Shown: positions 25,974 through 34,584, numbered from the stretch's first letter. The stretch: DNA of 64,000 nt from Streptomyces flavofungini (GCF_014650815.1 NZ_BMVR01000011.1:62001-126000), one strand, 5' to 3'. Numbers and translations are program-made. The notes: generated by a model not told the origin, from the sequence alone.

Positions 25974-26121
25974 CGTACCCTTATCTCCTTCACCGCCGCG
26001 GAAGCACTACGCTAACGGACGCCCGGGGGAGGACTTCGCGCACCGTAGCGCCGAAGAACCCGCCCCGCGTCACACCCCGTTCCCTGCGCGGCCACGCAGC
26101 GCATCGACAGGAGAGACCCTC

Positions 26122-26379
26122 GTGCCGAAGTCACGTATCCGCAAGAAGGCAGACGACTACACGCCGCCGTCGTCGAAGAAGGCGACGGCCATCAAGCTGA
26201 CCAACCGCAGCTGGGTGGCTCCGGTGATGCTGGCCATGTTCCTGATCGGCCTGGCCTGGATCGTCGTCTTCTACGTCACGGACGGAAAGCTGCCGATCGA
26301 CCCGCTGGGCAACTGGAACATCGTCGTCGGCTTCGGCTTCATCGCGGCTGGCTTCGGCGTCTCCACGCAGTGGAAGTAA
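26122..26379 (+). CDS. crgA: Cell division protein CrgA
   Basis: 85 residues from the GTG at 26122, preceded by GGAGAG. A basic N-terminus (PKSRIRKKADDYTPP) and two transmembrane helices (about 31-52 and 65-82) joined by a short loop with GNWNIVVGFG match CrgA. CrgA coordinates FtsZ rings and septal peptidoglycan and inhibits premature septation in sporulating hyphae. Size matches the approximately 84-residue Streptomyces protein. Confidence 0.95.
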   Translation: MPKSRIRKKADDYTPPSSKKATAIKLTNRSWVAPVMLAMFLIGLAWIVVFYVTDGKLPIDPLGNWNIVVGFGFIAAGFGVSTQWK

Positions 26380-26466
26380 CGGTTCCACGCGGCTGAGGGC
26401 ACGGCGGGCGGGCACCTGTGTGCCGTGAGAGCGGAAACGGGCCCCGTCCGCAAGCCCTGGCCTGAG

Positions 26467-26475
26467 TTATCCACA
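26467..26475 (+). promoter_or_regulatory. DnaA-box-like site TTATCCACA
   Basis: Exact TTATCCACA on the plus strand, the left half of the inverted repeat GAGTTATCCACAG (26464-26476). A degenerate box CCATCCACA follows at 26488-26496. Confidence 0.6.
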
Positions 26476-26520
26476 GCGCGACCACCGCCATCCACAGACC
26501 TGGGGAAAGGTCTGAAGATC

Positions 26521-26529
26521 TGTGGATAA
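26521..26529 (-). promoter_or_regulatory. DnaA-box-like site (TTATCCACA on minus strand)
   Basis: Exact match on the minus strand, within CTGTGGATAACTC (26520-26532), a perfect inverted copy of 26464-26476. Confidence 0.6.
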
Positions 26530-26668
26530 CTCTCAGAGAGTTGACGCCGGTGTGACTGACCCACCGGCTCGCACCGGCCCGCGCACCCCTTGTCCCGCCT
26601 GGGAAAACCCGGACCGGCGACGCGCGGAACACCCGTTCCCCACTTCGTGCACAAGATCGGGCACAGAC

Positions 26669-26677
26669 TGTGGACAA
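26669..26677 (-). promoter_or_regulatory. DnaA-box-like site (TTGTCCACA on minus strand)
   Basis: TGTGGACAA on the plus strand is TTGTCCACA on the minus strand, the form preferred by Streptomyces DnaA at oriC. Confidence 0.6.
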
Positions 26678-26763
26678 CACGGGTACGCGCGCCGGTCCGC
26701 GCACGACATGCGAAGGCCGGTCGGCGGGCGTCGCACGACACCCACCGACCGGCCGCCCACACC

Positions 26764-27660
26764 TCAGCTGAGCTGGGCCGTCCGCAGCACCACGGTCACC
26801 ACGATCACCGCGAACACCACCGCGCACGTGCCCCACTGCACCAGGGCGCGCCGCTCGCGCGGGGCGTGCACCATGCCGTACGCGATGGCCACACCCGCGA
26901 CCAGACCGCCGACGTGGGCCTGCCAGGCGATGCCGCTCCAGGTGAAGGTGAAGAGCAGGTTGAGCGCGAGGAGCGCGATGACCGGGCGCATGTCGTAGTT
27001 CAGGCGCCGCATCAGGACCGCCGTCGCGCCGAGCAGGCCGAAGATCGCGCCGGAGGCGCCGAGGGAGGCCTTGTCCGCGTCTTCCAGGAGGTAGGTCAGG
27101 GCGCTGCCGCCGAGGCCGGACAGCACGTACAGCGTCAGATAGCGGGCCCGGCCGAGCGCCGCCTCCAGCGGGCCGCCGAGCCACCACAGGCCCAGCATGT
27201 TGAACGCGATGTGCCAGATCTCCTGGTGCGTGAACATCGACGTGACCAGGCGATACGCCTGACCGTCGGCGACGCCCTCGGTCGGCACGAACGGGTGCGG
27301 CGGCCACTGGCCGATCAGCACCAGGTCGCTGAGCAGGCTGTCGCCGCGCACCCGGACCGCGACGAACACCAGCAGGTTGACCGCCAGGATGATCTTCGTG
27401 AGCAGCCGGGGGTCCTGGGCGATCGTGCCCCCCGCGAGCGTGCGCGGCTGGGTGGCCGCGGCCGGGTGCCCGGTGCCCGAGCCACCGCGGACGCACTCCG
27501 GGCACTGGAAGCCGACCGAGGCGCTGATCATGCACTCGGGGCAGATCGGCCGCTCGCAGCGGGTGCAGGTGATGCCGGTCTCCCGGTCCGGATGCCGATA
27601 GCACGTCGGCGGGCCCTGCGCGTCCCGCGGCTCCTGCGGGCTGCCTGGCGCCTGGTCCAT
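26764..27660 (-). CDS. Rhomboid-family intramembrane serine protease
   Basis: 298 residues. The N-terminus has cysteine pairs of a zinc-binding type (C20, C32/C35, C40/C43, C53/C56). A rhomboid domain with six or seven helices follows: HIAFNMLGLWWLGGPLE, catalytic Ser203 in GASGAIFG and His249 in AHVGG. It cleaves transmembrane substrates within the bilayer; the substrate is unknown. It is downstream of the cyclophilin gene on the same strand, 132 bp apart. Confidence 0.92.
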   Translation of the reverse strand: MDQAPGSPQEPRDAQGPPTCYRHPDRETGITCTRCERPICPECMISASVGFQCPECVRGGSGTGHPAAATQPRTLAGGTIAQDPRLLTKIILAVNLLVFVAVRVRGDSLLSDLVLIGQWPPHPFVPTEGVADGQAYRLVTSMFTHQEIWHIAFNMLGLWWLGGPLEAALGRARYLTLYVLSGLGGSALTYLLEDADKASLGASGAIFGLLGATAVLMRRLNYDMRPVIALLALNLLFTFTWSGIAWQAHVGGLVAGVAIAYGMVHAPRERRALVQWGTCAVVFAVIVVTVVLRTAQLS

Positions 27661-27792
27661 GGGGTCCCCTCATTCTCCGTACGAAGGCGGCTTGGCGAAC
27701 GCGCCGCCCCGCCCTTCCTCTACGGATGGGCGGGGCAGTTTGGTTCCCTCACGGGTGCGCCGCGCGGGCGTCCCCGGAGCTCGCGTCGGCGC

Positions 27793-28326
27793 TCAGCCCT
27801 CGCGCGTCTCGATGACGACGGACTCGATCACGACGTCGTTGACCGGGCGGTCGGTGCGCGGGTTGGTCTGCGTACCGGCGATGGCGTCCACGACCTTCTT
27901 GCTCGCGTCGTTCGAGACCTCGCCGAAGATGGTGTGCTTGCGGGTCAGCCAGGCCGTCGGCGACACCGTGACGAAGAACTGCGAGCCGTTGGTGCCCGGT
28001 CCCGCGTTGGCCATGGCGAGCAGGTACGGCTTGTCGAAGGCCAGGTCCGGGTGGAACTCGTCCTCGAACTCGTAGCCCGGGCCACCGGTGCCGTTGCCCA
28101 GCGGGTCGCCGCCCTGGATCATGAAGCCGCTGATCACCCGGTGGAAGACCGTGCCGTCGTACAGCTTGTCCGTGGACCTCTTGCCGGTGGCGGGGTGCAC
28201 CCACTCGCGCTCACCCTGGGCGAGCTCAACAAAGTTCTTGACCGTCTTCGGCGCGTGATTCGGCAGCAGCCGGATCTCGATGTCGCCTTGGTTGGTCTTG
28301 AGGGTGGCGTAAAGCTGCTCGGCCAC
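27793..28326 (-). CDS. ppiA: Cyclophilin-type peptidyl-prolyl isomerase
   Basis: 177 residues from the GTG at 28326, preceded by GGAAGG. A complete cyclophilin domain with FHRVISGFMIQGGDPLGNGTGGPGYEF split over the active site, LLAMANAGPGTNGSQFFVT and HTIFGEV. No signal peptide, so a cytoplasmic folding helper that isomerises X-Pro bonds. Upstream open reading is a GC-rich shadow. Divergent from the DUF5324 gene. Confidence 0.94.
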   Translation of the reverse strand: MAEQLYATLKTNQGDIEIRLLPNHAPKTVKNFVELAQGEREWVHPATGKRSTDKLYDGTVFHRVISGFMIQGGDPLGNGTGGPGYEFEDEFHPDLAFDKPYLLAMANAGPGTNGSQFFVTVSPTAWLTRKHTIFGEVSNDASKKVVDAIAGTQTNPRTDRPVNDVVIESVVIETREG

Positions 28327-28426
28327 GATCTGCCTTCCGTTGTCCTCTGTGACCCTCCGATCCTCGCACGGACCGGATTGGGACGAGTAGCCACCGACTG
28401 GGCGCGCGCCACGGCGATCCGTGGCA

Positions 28427-28439
28427 TTGTCGTCGACAA
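28427..28439. promoter_or_regulatory. Palindrome in the divergent cyclophilin/DUF5324 region
   Basis: TTGTCGTCGACAA is an inverted repeat with a single central base, in the 263-bp divergent intergenic region. It may be an operator; I do not recognise the regulator. Confidence 0.3.
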
Positions 28440-28589
28440 GCTCCGCTCGTACCGAATTGGTCGAGTTCACGGGGGAGCGGCCGATGACCCGGATGCCCGC
28501 CCTCACATGCCCCGGATCGATCCGGCAGGCATGATCCCGGAAAGGGTGGAAAGGTGACATACCTATACGCCACCAAGGAGGAGGATCCC

Positions 28590-29312
28590 GTGACCCGCAA
28601 AGACAGTGTGCGCGCCGCGGCCGACTCGGCGAAGAACAGCGTGCGGCACGCCGCGGACGCGGTGGCACCGTACGCGGACAAGGCGGCCGAGGCCAGGGAC
28701 AAGGCGGCGCAGCGCGCGCAGGAGGCCAGGGCGCGCCTTGCGCCCAGGGTGTCACAGGCCGCGCACACGGCCGCGGACCAGGCCCGCGTCCATTTCGACG
28801 CGCATGTGGCGCCGCGCGTGGAGCAGGCCCGCAGCCATGTGCCGCCGAGGGTCGACCACGCGGCGCACGAGGCCGCCGTCCGCACCCGCCGGGCCGCCCG
28901 CCAGGCCGCCGACTTCTCGAAGCCCCGCGTCGAGCACGCCGTGGCCGTGGCCGGTCCGGTCCGCGAGGAGGCCGCCGCCCGCGGCGCCGCCGCCCTCGCC
29001 GCGCTGCGCGGGCAGGTCTCGCCCGCGCAGATCGAGCAGCTGGCCCGCCGCAACGCACGCCGTGCCCGGGCCGGCCGCCTCGCCAAGCGACTCGCCGTCC
29101 TCGGCGTCCTCGCGGCCGGTGCGGTCGCCGTATGGAAGTGGTGGGACAAGCAGGCCAACCCGGAGTGGCTGGTCGAGCCCCCCGCGGCCACGGAGATCCC
29201 CGACCGGGCCCCGCTGACCTCGGTCGACGGCAGCCCCCAGGGGTCCCTGGACCCGGAGGTCCAGGCGAAGCAGGCGGAGGCCGAGGCCGACGACCGCGAG
29301 GACCGCGCCTGA
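28590..29312 (+). CDS. DUF5324 family helical membrane protein
   Basis: 240 residues from the GTG at 28590, just after GGAGGAGGATCCC; an upstream GTG at 28554 lacks a good RBS. A long Ala/Arg-rich amphipathic helical region (about 1-155) with repeated AAxxARxxVxPRVxxA units is followed by one transmembrane helix (about 172-187, LAVLGVLAAGAVAVWKWW) and an acidic Pro-containing C-terminus. It resembles apolipoprotein- or LEA-like helical repeats. Known only as a conserved Streptomyces family. Confidence 0.82.
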   Translation: MTRKDSVRAAADSAKNSVRHAADAVAPYADKAAEARDKAAQRAQEARARLAPRVSQAAHTAADQARVHFDAHVAPRVEQARSHVPPRVDHAAHEAAVRTRRAARQAADFSKPRVEHAVAVAGPVREEAAARGAAALAALRGQVSPAQIEQLARRNARRARAGRLAKRLAVLGVLAAGAVAVWKWWDKQANPEWLVEPPAATEIPDRAPLTSVDGSPQGSLDPEVQAKQAEAEADDREDRA

Positions 29313-29327
29313 CCCACGCCGAGCACC

Positions 29328-29357
29328 GGGCCCGGCCCTCACCCGAGGGCCGGGCCC
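29328..29357. terminator. Hairpin after the DUF5324 gene
   Basis: Perfect 12-bp stem GGGCCCGGCCCT / AGGGCCGGGCCC with a 6-base loop, 16 bp after the stop. Confidence 0.85.
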
Positions 29358-29405
29358 GAGCCGCGCCGGGCCCGAGCCGCGCCGGGGCCGAGCCGCGCCG
29401 GGGCA
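29352..29405. repeat. 16-bp tandem repeat
   Basis: A little over three copies of a GAGCCGCGCCGGGCCC-like unit directly follow the terminator stem. Non-coding; probably slippage-derived. Confidence 0.75.
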
Positions 29406-29462
29406 AGCCCCGCCCCAGAACCCTCGCCCGCCAGAACGGCTAGAAACAGCTGACCAGAACGG

Positions 29463-30182
29463 CTAAAGCGCCAGCCGCCCCTCCACCACCTCCCGCGCCA
29501 CCTCCGCCAGCTTGCGCTGGTGGGAGCGGGCGTGGCCGCGGAGGATCGCGAAGGACTCGTCCATGGACAGGGACTTGCGGGCGGCGAGGATGCCCTTGGC
29601 CTGTTCGATGGCGAGGCGGCTGGTCAGGGCGTGTTCCAGTTGGTCGGTGCGGGTGTGGCTGCGGTGCAGCTCGCGTTCGCGCAGGACGGCGATGGCCACG
29701 ATGTCGGCGAGCGACTGGCCGAGCCGCAGCCCTTCGTCGGTGACCGGCTCCTGGTCGCTGCCGAACAGGACGAGCGCGCCGACGGTCCGATCCCGGCCGC
29801 GCAGCGGACGGGCCGCGACATGGGTGTGGCCGAGGGCGAGCGCGCGGGGCGCGTAGTACGGCCAGCGCTGCCGGGCCATCAGGCCCGTCAGATCGGTGCG
29901 CGGCAAGGGGCGGCCGGTGTCCCAGCACTGCGGTCCCGGCCCCTGCTGCCGCAAGTGGGCGTCCAGGACCAGCTCGCGGGCCGGTTCCTCGGACGCGTAG
30001 ACCTCGGCGGCGTCGGTGCTGTCCCCCGCGCCGGCCAGCACACTGCAGGCACGGACACCGAGGAGTTCTCTGCTACGGACAGCGAGCGCGGCCAGCAGCC
30101 CGGGCGAGTCGAGGGGTGACTCGGGGCTCCCGCCGGACAGTTCGACGAAGATGTCCGCCAGGTGTTGCCGTGGCGTCGTCAT
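29463..30182 (-). CDS. GAF and ANTAR domain protein
   Basis: 239 residues. A GAF-type sensor domain (about 20-165) is followed by an ANTAR RNA-binding domain (about 175-235) with LEHALTSRLAIEQAKGILAARKSLSMDESFAILRGHARSHQRKLAEVAREV split over its helices. ANTAR proteins bind paired hairpins in nascent mRNA and prevent termination. The ATG overlaps the stop of the upstream ANTAR gene (ATGA), so the two are co-expressed. No histidine kinase is adjacent; the GAF ligand is unknown. Confidence 0.9.
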   Translation of the reverse strand: MTTPRQHLADIFVELSGGSPESPLDSPGLLAALAVRSRELLGVRACSVLAGAGDSTDAAEVYASEEPARELVLDAHLRQQGPGPQCWDTGRPLPRTDLTGLMARQRWPYYAPRALALGHTHVAARPLRGRDRTVGALVLFGSDQEPVTDEGLRLGQSLADIVAIAVLRERELHRSHTRTDQLEHALTSRLAIEQAKGILAARKSLSMDESFAILRGHARSHQRKLAEVAREVVEGRLAL

Positions 30183-31045
30183 GACGGACCTTCCGGGGTG
30201 AGTTTGAGATCACCGGACACGATGCTGCGGGCAAGGCTCTCCAGGGGCATGGCGAGAGTGAACGCGCGGGCCTTGATGAGCGCCAGCGCGTCGTCGACAC
30301 GGCAGTCGACGTGTACGGACACCATCCCCGCGGCCTGCTGCACCACATCCCGGTGGTCGGTTCCGCCGTACAGGTCGGGGTCGGCGTCGGGGTCGAGGAG
30401 CACGAGGCGGGTCAGCGCCTCCACCACCTCGGCGAAGGCCCGGGTGCCGATGAGCCCGGGGCGCGGGTCGAACACCGCGAGGGCGCCGAGCCGGCGCAGC
30501 GAGGTGTCCAGCGGCACGGCGGCGACCTCGCGGATGCCGAGTGCGATGAGCGCGGGGCCGTAGCAGGGCCAGCGCTCCTCGATCACGCTCCCGGAGGCGA
30601 GCACCGGGCCGCGGTGGGTGACGGCGTCCCGGGTCGGCCCTTCGCCGAGGATGAACTCCAGTTCCTGTGCGGCGCGCGCCGGTTCGTTGGACGCGGCGAC
30701 GGCGAGCTGGCTGTTGCCCGAGTCGACCAGGGTGAGGGCGGCGCTCCTGGTGCCGCAGGCCTCGGCGACTCCGGTCATGAACCGTGGCCGGACGGCGCCG
30801 TGCCCCTGCGCCCACCGGGTCATGCGGCGGGCGAACGCCTCCTGGAGCTCCGCCGACGAGCGGTGACAGCCGGCGCTCTTGCGGAGCGCAGCAGCCATCT
30901 CCGTGTGCAGCGCCTGACCCGGTTCCAGCGCCCAGGCGTCATGCCGAAGAGCGGCCTCCTCGGCGTTCGCGGCCCGCTCGCGTGCCGCTGCGGCCCGCTC
31001 GTACGCCGAGGCGGCCTGCTCGGCATAACCGTCACCCCGGGTCAT
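30179..31045 (-). CDS. GAF and ANTAR-like domain protein
   Basis: 288 residues from ATG 31045 (a GTG at 31078 is also possible). No clear RBS is seen, but TACTCT lies 7 nt before the ATG, so the message may be leaderless. An N-terminal Ala/Glu/Arg-rich coiled-coil (about 1-90) precedes a GAF domain (about 95-225) and an ANTAR-like tail (VVQQAAGMVSVHVDCRVDDALALIKARAFTLAMPLESLAR). The ANTAR segment departs from consensus more than in the downstream gene. Probably forms a functional pair with it. Confidence 0.82.
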   Translation of the reverse strand: MTRGDGYAEQAASAYERAAAARERAANAEEAALRHDAWALEPGQALHTEMAAALRKSAGCHRSSAELQEAFARRMTRWAQGHGAVRPRFMTGVAEACGTRSAALTLVDSGNSQLAVAASNEPARAAQELEFILGEGPTRDAVTHRGPVLASGSVIEERWPCYGPALIALGIREVAAVPLDTSLRRLGALAVFDPRPGLIGTRAFAEVVEALTRLVLLDPDADPDLYGGTDHRDVVQQAAGMVSVHVDCRVDDALALIKARAFTLAMPLESLARSIVSGDLKLTPEGPS

Positions 31046-31185
31046 GTCCGAAGAGTACGCCCGGAGTTCACCGAGCACAGGGCCTTTGGGGACTTCTCAC
31101 TCCACACTGGCGTGAACACCCCGTGTCGCCGCTCGCCGCCCCGAACCGGACGCCACACCCGCAGGCAGGAGAGCCGTGCGCCCCC

Positions 31186-33048
31186 TCAGCCGCTGCTCTG
31201 CAACAGCTCCTCCATGAGCAGCACGACCCCGCCGTTGTGCCCGTTGAACGGCGAGCAGACGATGTTGCACACGATGGTGCGGCCGATGCGGCTCACAGCG
31301 GTGACACCAACCTGCTCGGTGCGCCTGCCGGAGTCCAGGCACTTCTGGACGAGCGGCCGCAGCTCCTCCGTGGGCAGCCCGAAGTCGAGTCCGTAGAACG
31401 GCTCGTCCATGACCTCGTCCGGGCGCAGTCCCCACAGCTCGCTCGCGCCCCGGTTCCAGCTCTTGACCCTCATCTCGGCGTCCAGGACCACCACACCCGC
31501 CGCGACGCTGCTCATCACGCCCTCCAGGAAGGCGCGGGCCTCGTCCAGCTCCTCCGAGCGGATGCGCATCTCGTCGTTCATGGTCTCCAGTTCCTCGTTC
31601 CCGGACTGGAGTTCCTCGTTCGTGGTCTCCAGCTCCTCGTTCGTGGACTGGAGTTCCTCGTTCGTCGTCTCCAGTTCCTCGATGCTGGACTGGAGTTCCT
31701 CGTTGGTGGTCTCCAGTTCCTCATTGGTGGACTGGAGCTCCTCGTAGGCCGTCTCCAGATCTTCGCGTACGCGCTTGATCTCGGCCTTGAGCTGGGTGGA
31801 CACCGTGACGTCGGAGAACGTGATGATGGTGGCCGCGGGCAGCCCGTCGGTGCCGGAGAGCGGCTGGATCACGATGTCGTTGTACTGGATGTCGTCCCCC
31901 GTCCGCCGCGCGACCCGGTTGATGCGCAGCGTCCTGCGTTCGTGCGTGGCCTGCTCGATCAGCGAGCGCAGCTCGACCGGCCGGTAGGAGATCTCCAGGT
32001 CCTGGAAGAGCCGCCCGCAGTCGTTCGAGGTGAGCCCGAACTGCACCCGGGCGTGCGCGTTGACCAGCACGACCGTGCCGTCCGCGTCGACAGCGACGGC
32101 CGGTACCGGAATGGCGTCGAGCAGCAGGTCGCGCAGCTGCCGGTTGCGGGCCACCGAGCGCTGTTCCAGGCCGACGCCGGACCTGATCTTCAGGGGCGCG
32201 GGCTGGTAGGGCGGTCCCGAGTCGCCGGGCCTGCGTCTGAAGACGCGCTGGCGCATGCTGACGACCTCGAAGCGCTCGGCGTCGTTCAGGAGCATCTCGG
32301 CCTTGCCGAGGAACAGGAACCCGCGCTCGCGCAGCGCGAAGTGAAAGCGGTCGACGATCTGCGACTGCGCCTCGACGTTGAAGTACATCAGGGTGTTGCG
32401 GCAGACGAGCAGATCGAGCCGGGAGATGGGGGCGTCGCGGGTCACGTCGTGCCGTCCGAAGATCACCCGGCGCCGCAGGTCGGGCCGGAAGCCGTACTGT
32501 GCGCCGTTCTGCTCGAAGTACTTCTCGCGCAGCTCGGCGGGCAGGGCCTCCAGGTCCTTGGCGGTGTAGAGCGCGGAGCGGGCCTCGCGCAGCGCCTCCT
32601 CGTCGACGTCCGTGCCGTAGATCTTGACGCGGTTGACGCACTCCTCGATGCCGAGCGCCTCGGCGAACATGATGGCCAGGGAGTATGCCTCCTCGCCGCT
32701 CGAACAGCCGGCGCTCCACACCCGCACCTCCTCGTCGGAGTCGAGCCCGGCGAGCAGCTCCGGCACCACCTCGCGCTGCAGAAACGTCCATGCGTCGGGG
32801 TCACGGAAGATCGAGGTGACATTGATCAGGATGGTGTTGAAGAGCGCGCCGAACTCGTCGGCGCTGGTCTCCAGGCGGTCGCGGTAGTCCGCGTACGACT
32901 GCACGTCGACATCGGACATCCGCTTGCGGATGCGGCGTCCGAGCGAGGAACGCTTGTACCCGGTGAAGTCGAATCCCCGTGCGTCCCGCAGAAAGCCGAG
33001 AAGGTCCTCAAGTTCCTCGTCCGTCTCGGTGTCCTGCGTACCGGCCAT
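31186..33048 (-). CDS. CheR methyltransferase-PAS fusion protein
   Basis: 620 residues from ATG 33048 (TGATG overlap with the CheB gene). CheR N-terminal and SAM-binding domains cover about 1-275 (NVTSIFRDPDAWTFL, VWSAGCSSGEEAYSLAI, LLVCRNTLMYF). A PAS domain follows (about 300-425), then a coiled coil of about nine heptads of the NEELQST/NEELETT type (about 430-495), and a second PAS domain. Such proteins relay signals to histidine kinases or phosphorelays; chemotaxis is unlikely because no chemoreceptor or flagellar gene is present and streptomycetes are non-motile. No output domain is visible. Confidence 0.93.
   Translation of the reverse strand: MAGTQDTETDEELEDLLGFLRDARGFDFTGYKRSSLGRRIRKRMSDVDVQSYADYRDRLETSADEFGALFNTILINVTSIFRDPDAWTFLQREVVPELLAGLDSDEEVRVWSAGCSSGEEAYSLAIMFAEALGIEECVNRVKIYGTDVDEEALREARSALYTAKDLEALPAELREKYFEQNGAQYGFRPDLRRRVIFGRHDVTRDAPISRLDLLVCRNTLMYFNVEAQSQIVDRFHFALRERGFLFLGKAEMLLNDAERFEVVSMRQRVFRRRPGDSGPPYQPAPLKIRSGVGLEQRSVARNRQLRDLLLDAIPVPAVAVDADGTVVLVNAHARVQFGLTSNDCGRLFQDLEISYRPVELRSLIEQATHERRTLRINRVARRTGDDIQYNDIVIQPLSGTDGLPAATIITFSDVTVSTQLKAEIKRVREDLETAYEELQSTNEELETTNEELQSSIEELETTNEELQSTNEELETTNEELQSGNEELETMNDEMRIRSEELDEARAFLEGVMSSVAAGVVVLDAEMRVKSWNRGASELWGLRPDEVMDEPFYGLDFGLPTEELRPLVQKCLDSGRRTEQVGVTAVSRIGRTIVCNIVCSPFNGHNGGVVLLMEELLQSSG
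31575..31762. repeat. 21-bp tandem repeats encoding a heptad coiled coil
   Basis: About nine alternating 21-bp units (NEELETT and NEELQST when translated from the minus strand) inside the CheR-PAS gene. In-frame unit gain or loss would alter the length of the signalling helix. Confidence 0.85.
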
Positions 33049-33680
33049 CACTGCCTCTTGTCCTCGACGAGTCCGCGCACGACCGCGGCGATCTCCTCCA
33101 GAGGTAGCACGAAGTCGACGGCTCCCGTGCCCACGGCCGCCTGCGGCATACCGCTGAATTCAGCCGTCTCCGGATCTTGGGCGATCACCGTGCCGCCGCG
33201 CGACTTCACCGCGTCGACGCCCATCGCGCCGTCGCAGCCCGTCCCGGTCAGGACACAGGCGATGGCCCGGGGCCCGTACGCCCCCGCCACCGACTCGAAG
33301 AGCAGGTCGGCCGAGGGCCGCACGAAGTGGACCAGGGCGCTGTCCGACAGCCAGAGCATGCCGTCCGGGCCCACGAGGAGGTGCCGGTCGGGTGGCGCGA
33401 TGTGAACGGTGCCGGGCCGGGCCCGCTCACCGTGCTCCGCGAGCTTCACCGGCAGCTCGGTGCGGCGGGAGAGCACCTCGGCGATCACCGTGCGGTGGCG
33501 CGGGTCGAGGTGCTGGACGAGGAACACGGGCACGCGCAGATGGGGGCCGAGGCCGCTGAGCAGCACTCCGGCGCCGTGCACACCTCCGGCCGACGACGCG
33601 ATGGCCACCACCCCGTAGGAGGTGTCCGCGTCTACGTCGTCTACGTCCGTGCCGGCGTTCGTCGACTCCTGAGGCGTCAC
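33048..33680 (-). CDS. CheB-type methylesterase domain protein
   Basis: 210 residues from the GTG at 33680; a GTG at 33728 adds 16 low-complexity residues. Only the CheB catalytic domain is present: ASSAGG (catalytic Ser30), FLVQHLDPRHRT with the His, and LTGTGCDGAMGV with the Asp. The receiver domain of chemotactic CheB is missing, as in stress-type CheB/CheR pairs. It is co-transcribed with the CheR-PAS gene. TAGGCT lies 9 nt before the chosen start and may be a -10 box of a leaderless message. Confidence 0.9.
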   Translation of the reverse strand: MTPQESTNAGTDVDDVDADTSYGVVAIASSAGGVHGAGVLLSGLGPHLRVPVFLVQHLDPRHRTVIAEVLSRRTELPVKLAEHGERARPGTVHIAPPDRHLLVGPDGMLWLSDSALVHFVRPSADLLFESVAGAYGPRAIACVLTGTGCDGAMGVDAVKSRGGTVIAQDPETAEFSGMPQAAVGTGAVDFVLPLEEIAAVVRGLVEDKRQ

Positions 33681-33859
33681 ACTGTCGAGCCTAGCGCGGG
33701 TGGCGGCCGCGGTCTCGGGCCCGGACACGAACAGCCTGTTCGGAAGGGTAGAAGAGGGCCCGCCCGCGGCGCGGGCGGCGCCCCCGCGCTCCCCGGCCCT
33801 TACGCCAGGCGGCGCAATCGACCGTGCGCGCCGCTGCCGTCACGCGTGTCCTTGCAGGT

Positions 33860-34555
33860 ATGGGCTATGGCATAGACAGCCCGCGCGAAGCGGGCACCAC
33901 ACGACGGAACGCGCTCGGCCTGGCCGCGGGACTGCTGGCCGGCGGCGCGCTGACTGCGACCACGGCGACCCCCGCGTCTGCGGACGACGACGAATGGGCC
34001 GCGCCGGGGGAGGAATGGATCCCCGAGGCCGAGGACTGGTGCGACGCGGACTTCGACGAGGCGTTCGAGGCCGACCTCGCCGCCGCGGAGGCCACGCTCC
34101 CCGAAGAGGACAGCCGGGGCCTCGGCGCCCTGGAGAGGCCCACGGGCAGGTACACCCGGCCACTGCGCCGCCGCTACCGCGTCACCTCGCGCTACGGCGT
34201 GCGCGGCAACTGGGCCGCCGGGCACCACACCGGCATCGACCTGGGGGTGCCGCACGGCACCCCCGTGTACGCGGTGACCAGCGGTGTCGTGGTGCTCGCC
34301 CGCTGGTCGGGGGCGTACGGCAAGGCGGTGACCGTACGGATGCCGGACAAGCGCTATGTGCTGTTCGCGCACCTCTCGCGGATCTCGGTGCGCCAGGGCC
34401 AGCGCATCCGCACCGGCGCCCGCATCGGCTACAGCGGCGCCACCGGACGTGCCACGGGCCCGCACCTCCACTTGGAGATACGGGCCCGGCGCGGCTACGG
34501 CTCGGACATCAACCCCGTCTCCTACCTGGCCAGGCGAGGGGTACGGCTGCTGTAG
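33860..34555 (+). CDS. Secreted M23 family metallopeptidase
   Basis: 231 residues from ATG 33860; a GTG at 33824 is in frame. A twin-arginine-like signal (TTRRNALGLAAGLLAGGALTATTATPASA) is followed by an acidic segment (Asp/Glu-rich, about 45-85) and a C-terminal LytM/M23 domain with HHTGIDLG and HLHLE zinc motifs. M23 enzymes cut peptide cross-links in peptidoglycan; all expected zinc ligands are visible. The acidic propeptide may keep it inactive. It diverges from the CheB gene. Confidence 0.88.
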   Translation: MGYGIDSPREAGTTRRNALGLAAGLLAGGALTATTATPASADDDEWAAPGEEWIPEAEDWCDADFDEAFEADLAAAEATLPEEDSRGLGALERPTGRYTRPLRRRYRVTSRYGVRGNWAAGHHTGIDLGVPHGTPVYAVTSGVVVLARWSGAYGKAVTVRMPDKRYVLFAHLSRISVRQGQRIRTGARIGYSGATGRATGPHLHLEIRARRGYGSDINPVSYLARRGVRLL

Positions 34556-34584
34556 GCGGCTTGTCCTTGAGCGTCGGCCGCGGG

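Larger units (their letters stand above)
26380..26763. other. Gene-free region with DnaA-box-like cluster
   Basis: 384 bp between crgA and the rhomboid gene (convergent). No open frame looks real. It contains two exact TTATCCACA boxes in opposite orientation within a 13-bp inverted repeat, one degenerate box and one TTGTCCACA box, listed separately. A nested inverted repeat (AGACCT/AGGTCT, 26497-26513) lies between the first pair. Confidence 0.7.

Noticed and set aside
26380..26763. A replication origin
   Set aside because: DnaA-box-like sites are clustered, but dnaA, dnaN or gyr genes are absent and there are far fewer boxes than in a Streptomyces oriC.
28327..29406. A long N-terminal extension of the cyclophilin
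   Set aside because: The minus-strand frame is open to 29406 but is antisense to the DUF5324 gene; the GTG at 28326 has an RBS and gives a normal cyclophilin length.
31575..31762. A CRISPR-like array
   Set aside because: The 21-bp periodicity is coding (heptads of a coiled coil) with no spacers and no cas genes.
30784..33405. An 873-codon plus-strand frame opposite ANTAR, CheR-PAS and CheB
   Set aside because: Its apparent repeats (FLVRGLQLLVRG) are the antisense reading of the CheR-PAS heptad coding repeats; the minus-strand proteins are clearly real.
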